Shown in pieces: positions 42,378 through 51,582 of a stretch of DNA of 64,000 bases. Below the pieces are notes generated by a model that saw only the letters and a program-made list of their open reading frames with translations, made no database searches and was not told the DNA's origin. Each line of letters begins with the position of its first letter. Position 1 is the first letter of the stretch. Where the stretch lies: contig CP036290.1 of the NCBI GenBank assembly GCA_007750655.1, positions 3,472,001-3,536,000 of the forward strand. The letters are read 5' to 3'. The DNA comes from Rohdeia mirabilis (GTDB taxonomy: Bacteria > Planctomycetota > UBA1135 > GCA-002686595). A program made the position numbers and the translations under genes.

Positions 42378-43535
42378 TCAGGCGTCCGACGTGGGTTCGA
42401 GAGGAGCGCTCGGGCGCGCACCCTCGAGTTGGTTCGAGCGCGCCGCTCCGGGCGGCTCGCTGCGGGCACGGAGCGGATCCGTGACGGAGCGGGCGGCCCG
42501 GCGCAGGGCCAGCCGATCGGAGACCTCGCGCTCGGCGACGCGCGCCGGAGGGAGGTCTTCCGCGTCCGAGCGCTCGATGATGGCTCGGGTCGCGGTGGCG
42601 ATGCGAGCCTCGATCTGCTCGAGCGGCTCGCGGCGGCCCTCCAGGTGGAACAGTGTCCCACGAACGAGCGCTCCGCTGTTCACGACGAAGTCCGGCACGA
42701 AGAGCACCCCGTCCGCGTGGAGTCGATCGCCGTGCTCCAGGGACGCGAGCGGGTTGTTCGCGGCGCCGACGACGCAGCGCGCGGCGAGCTTGCGCAGGTT
42801 CAGGTCGTGCAGGACGCCCCCCATCGCGTTGGGCGAGAAGACGTCGCACTCGATGCGGAACTCGGACCCGCACTCGACGATCTCGACGCCGAGCTCGCGT
42901 TCGGCCCGGGCAGCGTGTTCGGGATCGAGGTCGCTGCCCAGGACGCGCACATCGCACTCGCGCAGGCGCCGCGCCAGCTCGAAGCCGACCTGCCCGAGTC
43001 CCTGGACCACGACGGTCCGCCGCGACCAGTCGGTCTCGCCGTCGATCTGTTCGAGCGCGACCCCCATCCCTGCGAACGTGCCGGCGGCGGTGGCCTGGGA
43101 GAGGAGCCCTGGTCCCGCGGGTCCGGGGTCCGCCGCGAAGCGCGTCTCGGACGCCATCCAGGCGGTCTCGCGCGGCCCGGTGCCGACGTCGGGGCCGGTG
43201 TAGTAGGTGCCGCCGAGCTGCTCGACGCGGCGTCCGAACAGCCGGTAGGCGCGCTCCGTCTCGACGTCCGGTCCGTCCAGGATCACGGCCTTGCCGCCGC
43301 CCGCGGGCAGGTCGGCGAGGATGCACTTGGCGGTCATGGCCCGCGCCAACCGCAGGCAGTCGTCGAGAGCGGCCGATTCGCTGGTGTAGTCGAAGCGCCG
43401 CACGCCACCGATCGCCGGCCCCGCGCTCGTGTCGTGGATCGCGATGAAGGCCCGCAGACCGGACTCCTCGTCGGTGACGGCGACGAGTTCCTCGAAGCGC
43501 TCGCGCGCGAGGGTGGAGAGAAGCTGGATCGACAT
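42378..43535 (-). CDS. Glu/Leu/Phe/Val-type amino acid dehydrogenase (leucine dehydrogenase-like)
   Basis: This 385-residue enzyme starts at ATG 43535. The substrate site and catalytic Lys pair are clear: A-G-P-A-I-G-G-V-R (about 38-46), M-T-A-K with Lys70 and A-G-G-G-K with Lys82. The NAD-binding Rossmann part has V-Q-G-L-G-Q-V-G-F-E-L near residue 175 and N-A-M-G-G-V-L-H and A-A-N-N-P-L later. The length and G-G-V-R-R are typical of leucine/phenylalanine dehydrogenases, which deaminate branched or aromatic amino acids with NAD. It is the first gene of a leftward run with DUF3108 and hrpB. Confidence 0.85.
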   Translation of the reverse strand: MSIQLLSTLARERFEELVAVTDEESGLRAFIAIHDTSAGPAIGGVRRFDYTSESAALDDCLRLARAMTAKCILADLPAGGGKAVILDGPDVETERAYRLFGRRVEQLGGTYYTGPDVGTGPRETAWMASETRFAADPGPAGPGLLSQATAAGTFAGMGVALEQIDGETDWSRRTVVVQGLGQVGFELARRLRECDVRVLGSDLDPEHAARAERELGVEIVECGSEFRIECDVFSPNAMGGVLHDLNLRKLAARCVVGAANNPLASLEHGDRLHADGVLFVPDFVVNSGALVRGTLFHLEGRREPLEQIEARIATATRAIIERSDAEDLPPARVAEREVSDRLALRRAARSVTDPLRARSEPPGAARSNQLEGARPSAPLEPTSDA

Positions 43536-43703
43536 GGCGGGTGAACCCATCCTGACCGGCCCACGGGGACCGCGCCCGCACTTTCTGGCGTCAAGAGGGC
43601 GAAGGGCGCAGGCTCCATGGGGGAAGACAGCCCAGCCTCCTGGCGTCTCCTCCCCTCCATCGCCACCCCTTCGACCCGTCGCGCCCGCCGGTACCCGCCC
43701 CCA

Positions 43704-44681
43704 ATGAGCCATCTTCGATCCTCCCGCCTCGGACGCGCCCGCTCCGCCGTCGCCTCCTTCGGCCTCGCCTGCCTGATCGGCTGCGCCTCGCCCAACGACG
43801 GATCGACCCGGCGCCAGCTGACCGAGGACGAACTGGCGTCGTACCCGATCGAGGTCGGTGAGTTGTCGAACCGGCCGATCGCGCTCAACGACGGTCGCGA
43901 CCCGGGTGCGGTACTGGCCGATCTGGATGGACAGCTCAAGCGCTGGAACGAGCTGCTGCTCTCCGCCGACCAGACCGACCAACGCATGTGCCGGCGCCTC
44001 GAGGAGTACCTGAAGATCCAGTCGCGCAACCACTTCGGCCTGCTCGAGCGCGAACTCACGGGCGGCAACGCGCGCAACCGCTCGATCGCAGCCGCGACGC
44101 TGGGGTTCTCGGCCGATCCGCGCGCCACGGGACTCCTGGTCGCTGCCATGGACGACCCGCGCGTCGAGGTGATCGACGCCGCGCTCCTCGGCCTCGGCCT
44201 CTTGGCGGACATCGAGACGCCGATGGAGCCCTTGGGGCGCAAACTCGAGCTCGCGCCCGAGGGTTGGACGCGCAACAACGCGGCCTACGCGATCAAGCGC
44301 CTGGCCGAGGCGGGAGCACCGACCGAGTCCATCCACGGATCCGTGCGACTCGCGCTCCTGGACAGTTGGGACAGCGTGCGCGCCCAGGCGGCCGCGACGT
44401 TGCTGGTGATCGGCGATCGCGACGACATCATCGCGCTGCGCGACTCGCTGTACGACCCGGCCACGATGGTGGCTCTCGCGGCGGCCAAGGCGATCCGCCG
44501 CATCGCGACCGACGACGAGACGGCGCGCGGCGAGGCGGCTCGCACGCTCTTCGCGGCCTGGCAGGAGCTGAAGAATCGCAATCTGCAGACGGCCGTGCGG
44601 TCCGAGCTGGCGGTCCTGTCGGGACGCAACTGGGGCGAGGACACGGAACGCTGGCGCGAGTGGGCCTACGGCCTGCCCTAG
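43704..44681 (+). CDS. HEAT-repeat lipoprotein
   Basis: This 325-residue protein starts at ATG 43704. A lipoprotein signal is present (F-G-L-A-C-L-I-G-C, with Cys at about residue 26). From about residue 125 there are several HEAT/armadillo-type helix pairs: N-R-S-I-A-A-A-T-L-G-F-S-A-D-P-R, D-D-P-R-V-E-V-I-D-A-A-L-L-G-L-G, W-D-S-V-R-A-Q-A-A-A-T-L-L-V-I-G-D and M-V-A-L-A-A-A-K-A-I-R-R-I-A. Such repeats bind other proteins. The partner is unknown. Confidence 0.75.
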   Translation: MSHLRSSRLGRARSAVASFGLACLIGCASPNDGSTRRQLTEDELASYPIEVGELSNRPIALNDGRDPGAVLADLDGQLKRWNELLLSADQTDQRMCRRLEEYLKIQSRNHFGLLERELTGGNARNRSIAAATLGFSADPRATGLLVAAMDDPRVEVIDAALLGLGLLADIETPMEPLGRKLELAPEGWTRNNAAYAIKRLAEAGAPTESIHGSVRLALLDSWDSVRAQAAATLLVIGDRDDIIALRDSLYDPATMVALAAAKAIRRIATDDETARGEAARTLFAAWQELKNRNLQTAVRSELAVLSGRNWGEDTERWREWAYGLP

Positions 44682-44751
44682 GCATTCCGCGCGCACGGGC
44701 GCACGGGCGAGTCGTGGACCGGCGACTCGGTCGGTGACCGGTTGCGACACG

Positions 44752-44944
44752 AGTGGTGTGATTCGCTCTGTCGAGGCGTTTCGGCGTTCCGTACGGGATG
44801 CGATGCGTGGCACAGGCGACTCGCCCCCTCTTCCATGAGCACCGGGCTCTCGAGTCTCGAAGGAGGCCTGACGCAGGAGCGCGCCCGACGGGACGCTGCC
44901 GACATCGGGGGGGACCGCGCCCCGAGAGAGCGAATCACACCACT
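44752..44944. mobile_element. Dispersed inverted-repeat element, copy 1 (MITE-like)
   Basis: The element is bounded by perfect 18-base inverted ends: agtggtgtgattcgctct (44752-44769) and agagcgaatcacaccact (44927-44944). It is 193 bases, holds no gene and is related over most of its length to a second copy at 57380-57542 lying in the opposite orientation. It ends 11 bases before the start codon of the aminotransferase, so it may influence that gene's transcript. No target-site duplication is obvious. Confidence 0.75.
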
Positions 44945-44955
44945 AGACTGGGTGC

Positions 44956-46140
44956 ATGTCGATCCGTCCGTCGCGCAAGGCTGCACGCTTCACCGAGTCC
45001 GTCATCCGCGAGATGTCGCGCGTGTGCCGCGAGCACGGCGGCATCAATCTGGCCCAGGGCTTTCCGGACTTCCCGGCGCCGCTGGCGATGAAGGACGCGG
45101 CGGCGCGAGCGATCGCGCAGGACGTCAATCAGTACGCGGTCACGTGGGGCGCGCCGGCCCTGCGCCAGGCGATCGCACGCCGCGCGACGGCCTACAACGG
45201 ACTCTTCGCGGGCACGGGCGGCGTGGACCCCGACGCACACGTCACGGTCTGCTGCGGAGCGACCGAAGCGATGATCGCCGCCCTGCTCGCGGTGCTCGAT
45301 CCGGGCGACGAAGTGGTGATCTTCGAGCCCTTCTACGAGAACTACGGGCCCGACTGCATCCTCTCCGGCGCGGTGCCGCGCTTCGTGCGCCTGCGCGAAC
45401 CGGACTGGTCGTTCGACGCCGACGAACTGCGTGCAGCGATCACGCCACGCACCCGAGCGATCGTCGTGAACACGCCGCACAACCCGACGGGCGCGGTCTT
45501 CGGGCGCGACGAGTTGGAGGTGATCGCCGCCCTCTGCCGCGAGCACGACCTGATCGCGATCACGGACGAGATCTACGAGTACATCCTCTACGGCGACGCG
45601 CGTCACGTGTCGCTCGCCACGCTCGACGGCATGGCCGAGCGCACGATCACGATCAGCGGCTTGTCGAAGACCTGGAGCGCGACCGGTTGGCGCATCGGAT
45701 GGGCGATCGCGGAGCCCGGTGCGACGGGCGCCATCCGCAAGGTGCACGACTTCCTCACCGTGGGAGCGCCCGCGCCGCTGCAGGAAGCGGCCGCGGAAGC
45801 CCTCGACTTCGGCCCTGACTACTTCGCGGGACTCGGGAAGGACTACACCGCGCGCCGCGACCTGTTGGTCCCCGCCCTCGAAGCGGCCGGCTATCGCGTG
45901 TTCGTGCCGGCCGGCGCCTACTACGCCATGTGTGACATCCGCGGCGTGACCGACCTCGACGACGTGTCGTACGCCCACGAACTCGTACGCGACGGCGGCG
46001 TCGCAACGGTGCCCGGCTCGAGCTTCTACGCGGATCCGAGGGACGGTCGGCACCTGATCCGTTTCTGCTTCGCCAAGCGCCGCGAGACGCTCGAGGCCGC
46101 GGTGCGCGTGTTGACCGAGCGCGTCGGAGCTCGCTCGTGA
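44956..46140 (+). CDS. PLP-dependent aminotransferase class I/II
   Basis: This 394-residue enzyme has the full fold-type I set: I-N-L-A-Q-G-F-P-D-F-P (about 30-40), C-C-G-A-T-E-A, N-T-P-H-N-P-T-G near residue 175 with the substrate Asn, D-E-I-Y-E-Y near residue 205, and the PLP Lys238 in S-G-L-S-K-T-W, followed by T-G-W-R-I-G-W. The A-Q-G-F-P-D-F motif is typical of kynurenine--oxoglutarate transaminase / methionine aminotransferase (YbdL) relatives. The amino donor cannot be fixed. The next gene starts inside its stop codon (GTGA). Confidence 0.88.
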   Translation: MSIRPSRKAARFTESVIREMSRVCREHGGINLAQGFPDFPAPLAMKDAAARAIAQDVNQYAVTWGAPALRQAIARRATAYNGLFAGTGGVDPDAHVTVCCGATEAMIAALLAVLDPGDEVVIFEPFYENYGPDCILSGAVPRFVRLREPDWSFDADELRAAITPRTRAIVVNTPHNPTGAVFGRDELEVIAALCREHDLIAITDEIYEYILYGDARHVSLATLDGMAERTITISGLSKTWSATGWRIGWAIAEPGATGAIRKVHDFLTVGAPAPLQEAAAEALDFGPDYFAGLGKDYTARRDLLVPALEAAGYRVFVPAGAYYAMCDIRGVTDLDDVSYAHELVRDGGVATVPGSSFYADPRDGRHLIRFCFAKRRETLEAAVRVLTERVGARS

Positions 46141-47408
46141 GACGTGCGAGAGTCGCCCTGTTGGTGGCGCTGACAGCGCTCGTGTGCGGCTGCGACGACG
46201 CTCCCCCGCCCGCGCCCGACGGTGACGTGCCGTTCTCGCTGCCGTCGAACCCGAGGACCGCGGACACCGCCAGCGACGAGTCGGCGCTCGACGGGCCGAT
46301 CGACTCGGCGAGAGCGAAGTCCGCACCGGCTGCGCCCGCGCCGGTGGCGGGCATGCGCGGACTGCGGGTCGACGGTCGGATCGACGTCCCCGAACGTGTC
46401 GACGGCACGGCGGCCTTCGCACTGCGCACGACGCGCCGCTGGGTCTTCCCCGATCGCAGCCGCACGGACGTCGCGCGACCGGAGCTGGGACCCGCGCACC
46501 GCACGCGCCACCAGCGCTTCGGTGACCGGTTGTGGTTCCTCGACGCGGGGGAACTCGAGCCCGTGGAACTGACCGCGGCGGAACGGACCGCCGTGCACGC
46601 GCGCGCCGCGCTCGAACACGCAGCCGTCGACGCCGCCTACCGCGCCGCGCTCTTGTGGCCCGACGGTTTCGAGTGGGAGGACACGGGCGCTGGAACGTGG
46701 AGCGCGCAAATCGACGACGCGATCGCGGGCGAGCTCGATCTGCGTGCGACGCCTCCGGCCGAGGACGACCGGCTCGAGATCGACGTGCTCCGGGAGGACG
46801 AGCTGTTGGTGCACCTCGTCGGCTTCGGCCGCTACGAGCACCCGACGCGCCGCCTCCCCGCGAGCGTCTCGGTCACGACCGAGCACGACACCTACACCGA
46901 GACGTTCGAACGCATCGATCCGCGCGCGTTCTATCTGGACGCTCTGTTCGCGGTCGAGCCGCCGCGAACGGTGGACGAGGACCCCGGCCCGAGCACGACG
47001 ATCTACCGCATCGCGCGCGTGCCGGAACGTTCCTGGCGTCGGCACGCGTTCGACGCCCCACACACCGATCTCGACCTCGTGCTCGAGCGAGCGGACCGAC
47101 TTCTCGCGACTCTGGACCTCGCTCTGGCGGACGGCTCCGACGCGGTGTTCGAACTCGACGACCGGGCTCGCTTCACCGCGGTCCTCGTGAGACTCGCACC
47201 CGGACGCGACGCGCCTGCGGGGTTCGAGGCCCCGCGCCCAGGACCGGCTCTGGCGACCGACGTGGATCCGCACCGGTCGGGCGCCCTGGTCGAGGCCCTC
47301 GAAACACTGGGCTCCGCGTCCTCACCCGCGTCCACCAGCCCGGGCCCTCCCTACCTGCTCCAGCTCGGCGACGCCTGGCAGGTCGTGCTTCCTCTGGCGG
47401 CGGACTAG
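46137..47408 (+). CDS. Lipoprotein of unknown function
   Basis: This 423-residue protein starts at GTG 46137, overlapping the aminotransferase stop, so it is translationally coupled. The signal is L-V-A-L-T-A-L-V-C-G-C with lipobox Cys at about residue 20. The mature protein begins with a Pro/Ala/Asp-rich linker and continues as an acidic, beta-rich domain with aromatic residues (F-E-W-E-D-T-G-A-G-T-W-S, Y-L-L-Q-L-G-D-A-W-Q-V-V-L-P). No known family is seen. The link with the aminotransferase is by position only. Confidence 0.65.
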   Translation: MRRARVALLVALTALVCGCDDAPPPAPDGDVPFSLPSNPRTADTASDESALDGPIDSARAKSAPAAPAPVAGMRGLRVDGRIDVPERVDGTAAFALRTTRRWVFPDRSRTDVARPELGPAHRTRHQRFGDRLWFLDAGELEPVELTAAERTAVHARAALEHAAVDAAYRAALLWPDGFEWEDTGAGTWSAQIDDAIAGELDLRATPPAEDDRLEIDVLREDELLVHLVGFGRYEHPTRRLPASVSVTTEHDTYTETFERIDPRAFYLDALFAVEPPRTVDEDPGPSTTIYRIARVPERSWRRHAFDAPHTDLDLVLERADRLLATLDLALADGSDAVFELDDRARFTAVLVRLAPGRDAPAGFEAPRPGPALATDVDPHRSGALVEALETLGSASSPASTSPGPPYLLQLGDAWQVVLPLAAD

Positions 47409-47564
47409 GTGCTGGCGTCGAGCGGCGGGCGGCGAGCGAGCCCGTTCGCGTCCTGTCCTCCGCCGAGGACGGTCCTGCTGCTCGACCCCGCCTCGCCCTC
47501 GCGAAGGCCCTGGAACGGTCCTTGCACGGTAGGGTGGTTCATCGCTCCCCCCCGGAGATATCCC

Positions 47565-49577
47565 ATGCGCATCGTCCTGACCCTGCTCGCGCTCCTGGCG
47601 TTCCTGATCCCCGCGGCACCGACCGCCGAGGCCCAGAGTTCCCGCCCCACCTCGCGCCCCGCGCCGAGTGCACGCCCGGCGCCCAGCTCGCGCCCCGCGC
47701 CCAGTGCGCGGCCGGCACCCAGCCCCCGGCCCGCACCGGCAGCGCGGCCCGCACCGGTCTCGCGACCGACGCCCAGCGCGCGCCCGACGCCGAGCTCCCG
47801 CCCGAGTTCAGGCCCCGCGCCGTCGTCGCGCCCGGCTCCGGTCATCCGTCCGTCGAGCTCGAGTTCCAGCTCCGGCGGCTCCTACCGTCCCTCCTCGAGC
47901 AGCTCGTCCGGCTCGATCACGCCCGCGCCGATCCGCTCGTCCTCGAGCGGCAGCGTCGGCGTCCGTCCGTACACCCCGCCGACTCCGGTCAGCGCCCCCG
48001 GCTCCGGGAGCGCGGCTCCGATCTCGAGCGGTCGCATCGATCCCGCCCCCAGCCAGGCGTCGATCTCATCCACCGTCTACTCGCGCCCCAGCCGGGGCAG
48101 TGTTCCGCGCCCCGCGACCGACGTGCTGACGGAGGTCCCCGACCTCCGCGCCCCGCGCTTCCGATCGACGCTCGAACGCCTCGCCGGCGTGGACGGCGAC
48201 TCGCCGTCGGCCGCGCGCCTCACAGACGCCTTGCAGCGCGACCGCCGTGCCGACAGCAGTCTCGACGCGCTGGCGGCCCGCTACCGCTCGGCGAGCGCGG
48301 GTGCGCCGGACCTGCGCTCCTCGCTCGAGCGCCTGGCCACGGACGAGCGCGCGGCGGCACCCCGTCGCGCCGCGTACCCGACCCGCGCGAACGGCGCCGC
48401 CCTCGCCTACGAGCGCGGCCCGAGCTGGCGGCTCGAGAACCCGCGCGGCGACGCCGTCGTCGCTGCCCGGAAACTCTCCGCCCGCGAAGAGGCGTACCGC
48501 AAGAGTCTGCTCGGCGGCGGCGTCGCGCCCGGTGGCACCGCGCCCGGCGGAACGTCCGGCCCGACCCCGCTCGGCGACCCGTCGCTCGGACTGGGTGCGA
48601 GCGACGTGCACCACCTGCAGGACGACCTCTACCACCACGTCCACCACCACCACTACTACAGCTCGTACTGCTACGGCGGCGGCTGGTGGAACTCGTCCTG
48701 GGGCTTCGGCTTCGGGTTCAGCTTCGGATGGCCGGGCTACGGCGGGTACCTGAAGCCGCTCTGGCTGCACCACCCGATCTACGGCACCTACCCGTGGTAC
48801 GGCGGCTACGCCCTCGGCTACTGCGGCATCTCGAACTGGTACCTCGGCTCGTACGGTTCGTGGTCGTGGGGCTACTCGCCCTACGCCGCCGCGTACTACG
48901 ACAACGGACCCGACGTGATCGTGGTCGAGTCGAGCCCCGAGGTGATCGTGGTCGAGCAACCGGTCTACGTCGAGACGACACCCGTGGTCGTCCAACCCAC
49001 CGAAACGGTTGTCGTCGGCTCCGGTGGCGGCGGCGTTCCGACGGTTGCTCCTGAACAGGAGCGCCTCGCCGTCGCGGCCGACCGCTACCTCACTCTCGGT
49101 GACCGCGCGTTCCGCGACGCCCGCTACGACGACGCCGTCGACTCCTACGCCAAGGCGGTCGAACTGGCTCCCGACGAACCGGTGCTGAAGGTGCTGCTGG
49201 CGGACGCGCTGTTCGCGGTGGGCGACTACGGATCGGCGGCCGACGCCATGCGGCGCGCCCTCCAGGACGATCCGCTCCTGGCTCGCACGGAGGTCGACAA
49301 GCGCGAGTTCTACAGCGAGCCGCGGGCCTTCGATCGCCAACTCGCGGTGGCCGAGCTCTACCTGGCCGAGCATCCCGCCGACAGCGACGCACGTCTGATC
49401 CTGGCGATCAACCTGCTGTTCTCCGGCTCACCCGCCTCGGCGCTCGATCTGCTCGAGTCCGACTGGGGCGCTCGCCTGCGCTCGGAGCCCGCTGGCCGCC
49501 TCGTCCTGGACGTGGCCCGTGAGCGCCTGATCGTCCCGAGCGAGTCGCCCGTCGGAGCGAGCGACTCCGAGTACTGA
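47565..49577 (+). CDS. Exported Pro/Ser/Arg-repeat, His/aromatic-rich and TPR-like protein
   Basis: I choose ATG 47565 (670 residues) because it opens a clear signal peptide (L-T-L-L-A-L-L-A-F-L-I-P, A-E-A cleavage). The next 75 residues are tandem R-P-A-P-S type repeats, then a Ser-rich and Pro-rich stretch to about residue 180. A His-rich patch (H-H-L-Q-D-D-L-Y-H-H-V-H-H-H-H-Y-Y) lies near residue 348, followed by a Gly/Trp/Tyr-rich region (W-G-F-G-F-G-F-S-F-G-W). From about residue 510 there are TPR-like helices (R-Y-L-T-L-G-D-R-A-F-R-D-A-R-Y-D-D-A-V-D) to the end. The middle could bind metal or surfaces. A hairpin follows the stop. Confidence 0.7.
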   Translation: MRIVLTLLALLAFLIPAAPTAEAQSSRPTSRPAPSARPAPSSRPAPSARPAPSPRPAPAARPAPVSRPTPSARPTPSSRPSSGPAPSSRPAPVIRPSSSSSSSGGSYRPSSSSSSGSITPAPIRSSSSGSVGVRPYTPPTPVSAPGSGSAAPISSGRIDPAPSQASISSTVYSRPSRGSVPRPATDVLTEVPDLRAPRFRSTLERLAGVDGDSPSAARLTDALQRDRRADSSLDALAARYRSASAGAPDLRSSLERLATDERAAAPRRAAYPTRANGAALAYERGPSWRLENPRGDAVVAARKLSAREEAYRKSLLGGGVAPGGTAPGGTSGPTPLGDPSLGLGASDVHHLQDDLYHHVHHHHYYSSYCYGGGWWNSSWGFGFGFSFGWPGYGGYLKPLWLHHPIYGTYPWYGGYALGYCGISNWYLGSYGSWSWGYSPYAAAYYDNGPDVIVVESSPEVIVVEQPVYVETTPVVVQPTETVVVGSGGGGVPTVAPEQERLAVAADRYLTLGDRAFRDARYDDAVDSYAKAVELAPDEPVLKVLLADALFAVGDYGSAADAMRRALQDDPLLARTEVDKREFYSEPRAFDRQLAVAELYLAEHPADSDARLILAINLLFSGSPASALDLLESDWGARLRSEPAGRLVLDVARERLIVPSESPVGASDSEY

Positions 49578-49607
49578 TTCTCGCTCCCGACGGCCTCGCG
49601 CAACGAC

Positions 49608-49642
49608 GACGCCCCTGTGACCGATTCGGTCACGGGGGCGTC
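49608..49642 (+). terminator. Terminator hairpin, 16-base stem
   Basis: gacgcccctgtgaccg (49608-49623) pairs with cggtcacgggggcgtc (49627-49642), with one T-G wobble and an att loop, followed by ttcg. It lies 31 bases after the stop of the TPR-like protein gene and before the exonuclease gene. Confidence 0.7.
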
Positions 49643-49709
49643 TTCGTAGGTGCTCGGTACGCCCCGAACGCGAGCGCGACCGTCCGGCTGGGGTAGTCTC
49701 ACGGGCCTC

Positions 49710-51485
49710 ATGGCAGCGGGAAACGACGACGGCGGCACGTTCAAGAACTTCAAGGACCTCATGCGCTCGAAGGGCGACGAGCCCACACCTGCGCCGGATC
49801 CGGAGTCCGAACGCGGCTGGCACGTCGAGGACGAGGGCGCCCACGTGGACACCTCGCACCTCGAGGACGGTCTCGAGCCCGACCGGTTCGCCCGCGAGCG
49901 GGTGGACGCCCGACCGCGCGCGTTCGGACCGATGGACCACGGCCCGCCGCCCTACCGCGACACCGACTCCGAGGAGATGCAGCTGCTGCACTCCTTCCGC
50001 GTGCGCACGGTCTTCCCCGACGACGTCGAGGCCGAGGTCGCCAGCCTGCCCTCCGACCCGCGGCCAGAGGATCTCGAAGGTCGCATCGACCTCCGCGGTC
50101 GCACGATCTTCACCATCGACGGCGACGACGCGAAGGACTTCGACGACGCCATCGAGATCGCGCGCCTCGCGGACGGGCGCATCGAGTTGGGCGTGCACAT
50201 CGCGGACGTCTCGCACTACGTGCGCCCGGGGACCAAGCTCGACGACGAGGCGCTCGCGCGAGCGACCAGCGTGTACCTGGCGGACCAGGTCGTCCCGATG
50301 CTGCCCGAGCAGCTCTCGAACGGACTGTGCTCCTTGGTTCCCGAGCGCGACCGCCTGGCCTTCTCCGTCTACATGGTGTTCGACGCCGACGGTCGTCGCG
50401 TCGACCAACGCATTCACAAGAGCGTCATCCGCTCGGTGAGGCGCAACACCTACCGCGAGGTCCAGGCGTTCCTCGACGGCGCGAACGAACCGGGGCTCGC
50501 CGCTCTCGAATTCCTGCGTCCGTCGCTCGAGCTGCTCTCCGAGTGGACGAAGGTCCAACAGCGCGTGCGCGACGCGAAGGGTTCGCTGCGCATCCAGTCG
50601 AACGAGCAGAAGGTCGTGTTCGACGAGGCGGGCGAAGTCGTCGCGATCGTCGACGCCGAACGCCATGCGTCGATGACGCTGATCGAGGAGACGGCGCTCG
50701 CGGCGAACCAGTGCGTCGGCGACCACTTCCGCGACCGCGGCCTCCCCACCATCTACCGCGTCCACCCCGAGAAGGACCCGGAGGAGATCGCAGCCGTCGC
50801 GAAGAGCCTCGCGCAACACGGCATCCGCGTCCCGGAGAAGGACCGCCTCACCGGTCGCGACGTCGGACGCCTGATCCGAGCCGCGCGCAAGAAGTCGAAC
50901 GCGGAGGCACTCATCCAACGGATCATGGGTCTCGTCGAGCGCGCCTACTACGAAGTGCGCGACCACGAGGACGTCGCGAAGCATTGGGGCCTCGCGCGCG
51001 AGGCGTACCTGCACTTCACCTCACCCATCCGCCGCTACCCCGATCTGGTCGTCCACCGTTGGTTGCACGACCTGGCGGCCCGTGGCGACGAGGCCGCTGA
51101 GGAACTGAAGGCCGACGCATTCATCGCCGACCTGAACCAGACCGCCGGGCACTCCTCGGTCCAGGCCGACACGGCGCAGATGGCCTCGACCGCCATCTTC
51201 GACCTCAAGATCTGTCAATACATGGAGCCCCACATCGGCTCGAAGCTGACGGCGAAAGTGACCCGCGTCTCCCGGGCCGGGCTCGAGGTGCGCCTGATCG
51301 ACTTCAACGTGCACGGCTTCCTGCCCGCGCGGCGGCTGGGCGACCGCATCAAGGTGGAGGGAGCCACGCTCACCGCCACGCGCGGCCGCCGCTTCAAGTC
51401 CTTCACGGAGGGCCACGCGATCGACGTCCGCGTGGAGGAAGTGGACTTCATGCGACTGCAGGTGCTCCTGGAACTCGCCGAATGA
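49710..51485 (+). CDS. RNase R/RNase II-family exoribonuclease
   Basis: This 591-residue protein starts at ATG 49710. The RNB catalytic domain is clear: T-I-D-G-D-D-A-K-D-F-D-D-A-I-E-I (about 130-150) with the metal Asp cluster, and later H-F-T-S-P-I-R-R-Y-P-D-L near residue 440. An S1 domain follows (L-T-A-K-V-T-R-V-S-R-A-G-L-E-V-R-L, about 510-575). The N-terminal 100 residues are an acidic linker without the two cold-shock domains typical of RNase R, so it is shorter than E. coli RNase R. It degrades RNA from the 3' end. Confidence 0.88.
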   Translation: MAAGNDDGGTFKNFKDLMRSKGDEPTPAPDPESERGWHVEDEGAHVDTSHLEDGLEPDRFARERVDARPRAFGPMDHGPPPYRDTDSEEMQLLHSFRVRTVFPDDVEAEVASLPSDPRPEDLEGRIDLRGRTIFTIDGDDAKDFDDAIEIARLADGRIELGVHIADVSHYVRPGTKLDDEALARATSVYLADQVVPMLPEQLSNGLCSLVPERDRLAFSVYMVFDADGRRVDQRIHKSVIRSVRRNTYREVQAFLDGANEPGLAALEFLRPSLELLSEWTKVQQRVRDAKGSLRIQSNEQKVVFDEAGEVVAIVDAERHASMTLIEETALAANQCVGDHFRDRGLPTIYRVHPEKDPEEIAAVAKSLAQHGIRVPEKDRLTGRDVGRLIRAARKKSNAEALIQRIMGLVERAYYEVRDHEDVAKHWGLAREAYLHFTSPIRRYPDLVVHRWLHDLAARGDEAAEELKADAFIADLNQTAGHSSVQADTAQMASTAIFDLKICQYMEPHIGSKLTAKVTRVSRAGLEVRLIDFNVHGFLPARRLGDRIKVEGATLTATRGRRFKSFTEGHAIDVRVEEVDFMRLQVLLELAE

Positions 51486-51582
51486 CCTGCGGAACGCTGG
51501 ACGCCGGCGGGACCTCGGCGCGGCGCTGACGGCCTCGCCGGCCTCGCGTACACTCGTCGCCTCCCCTCCTCGACCCCGATAC

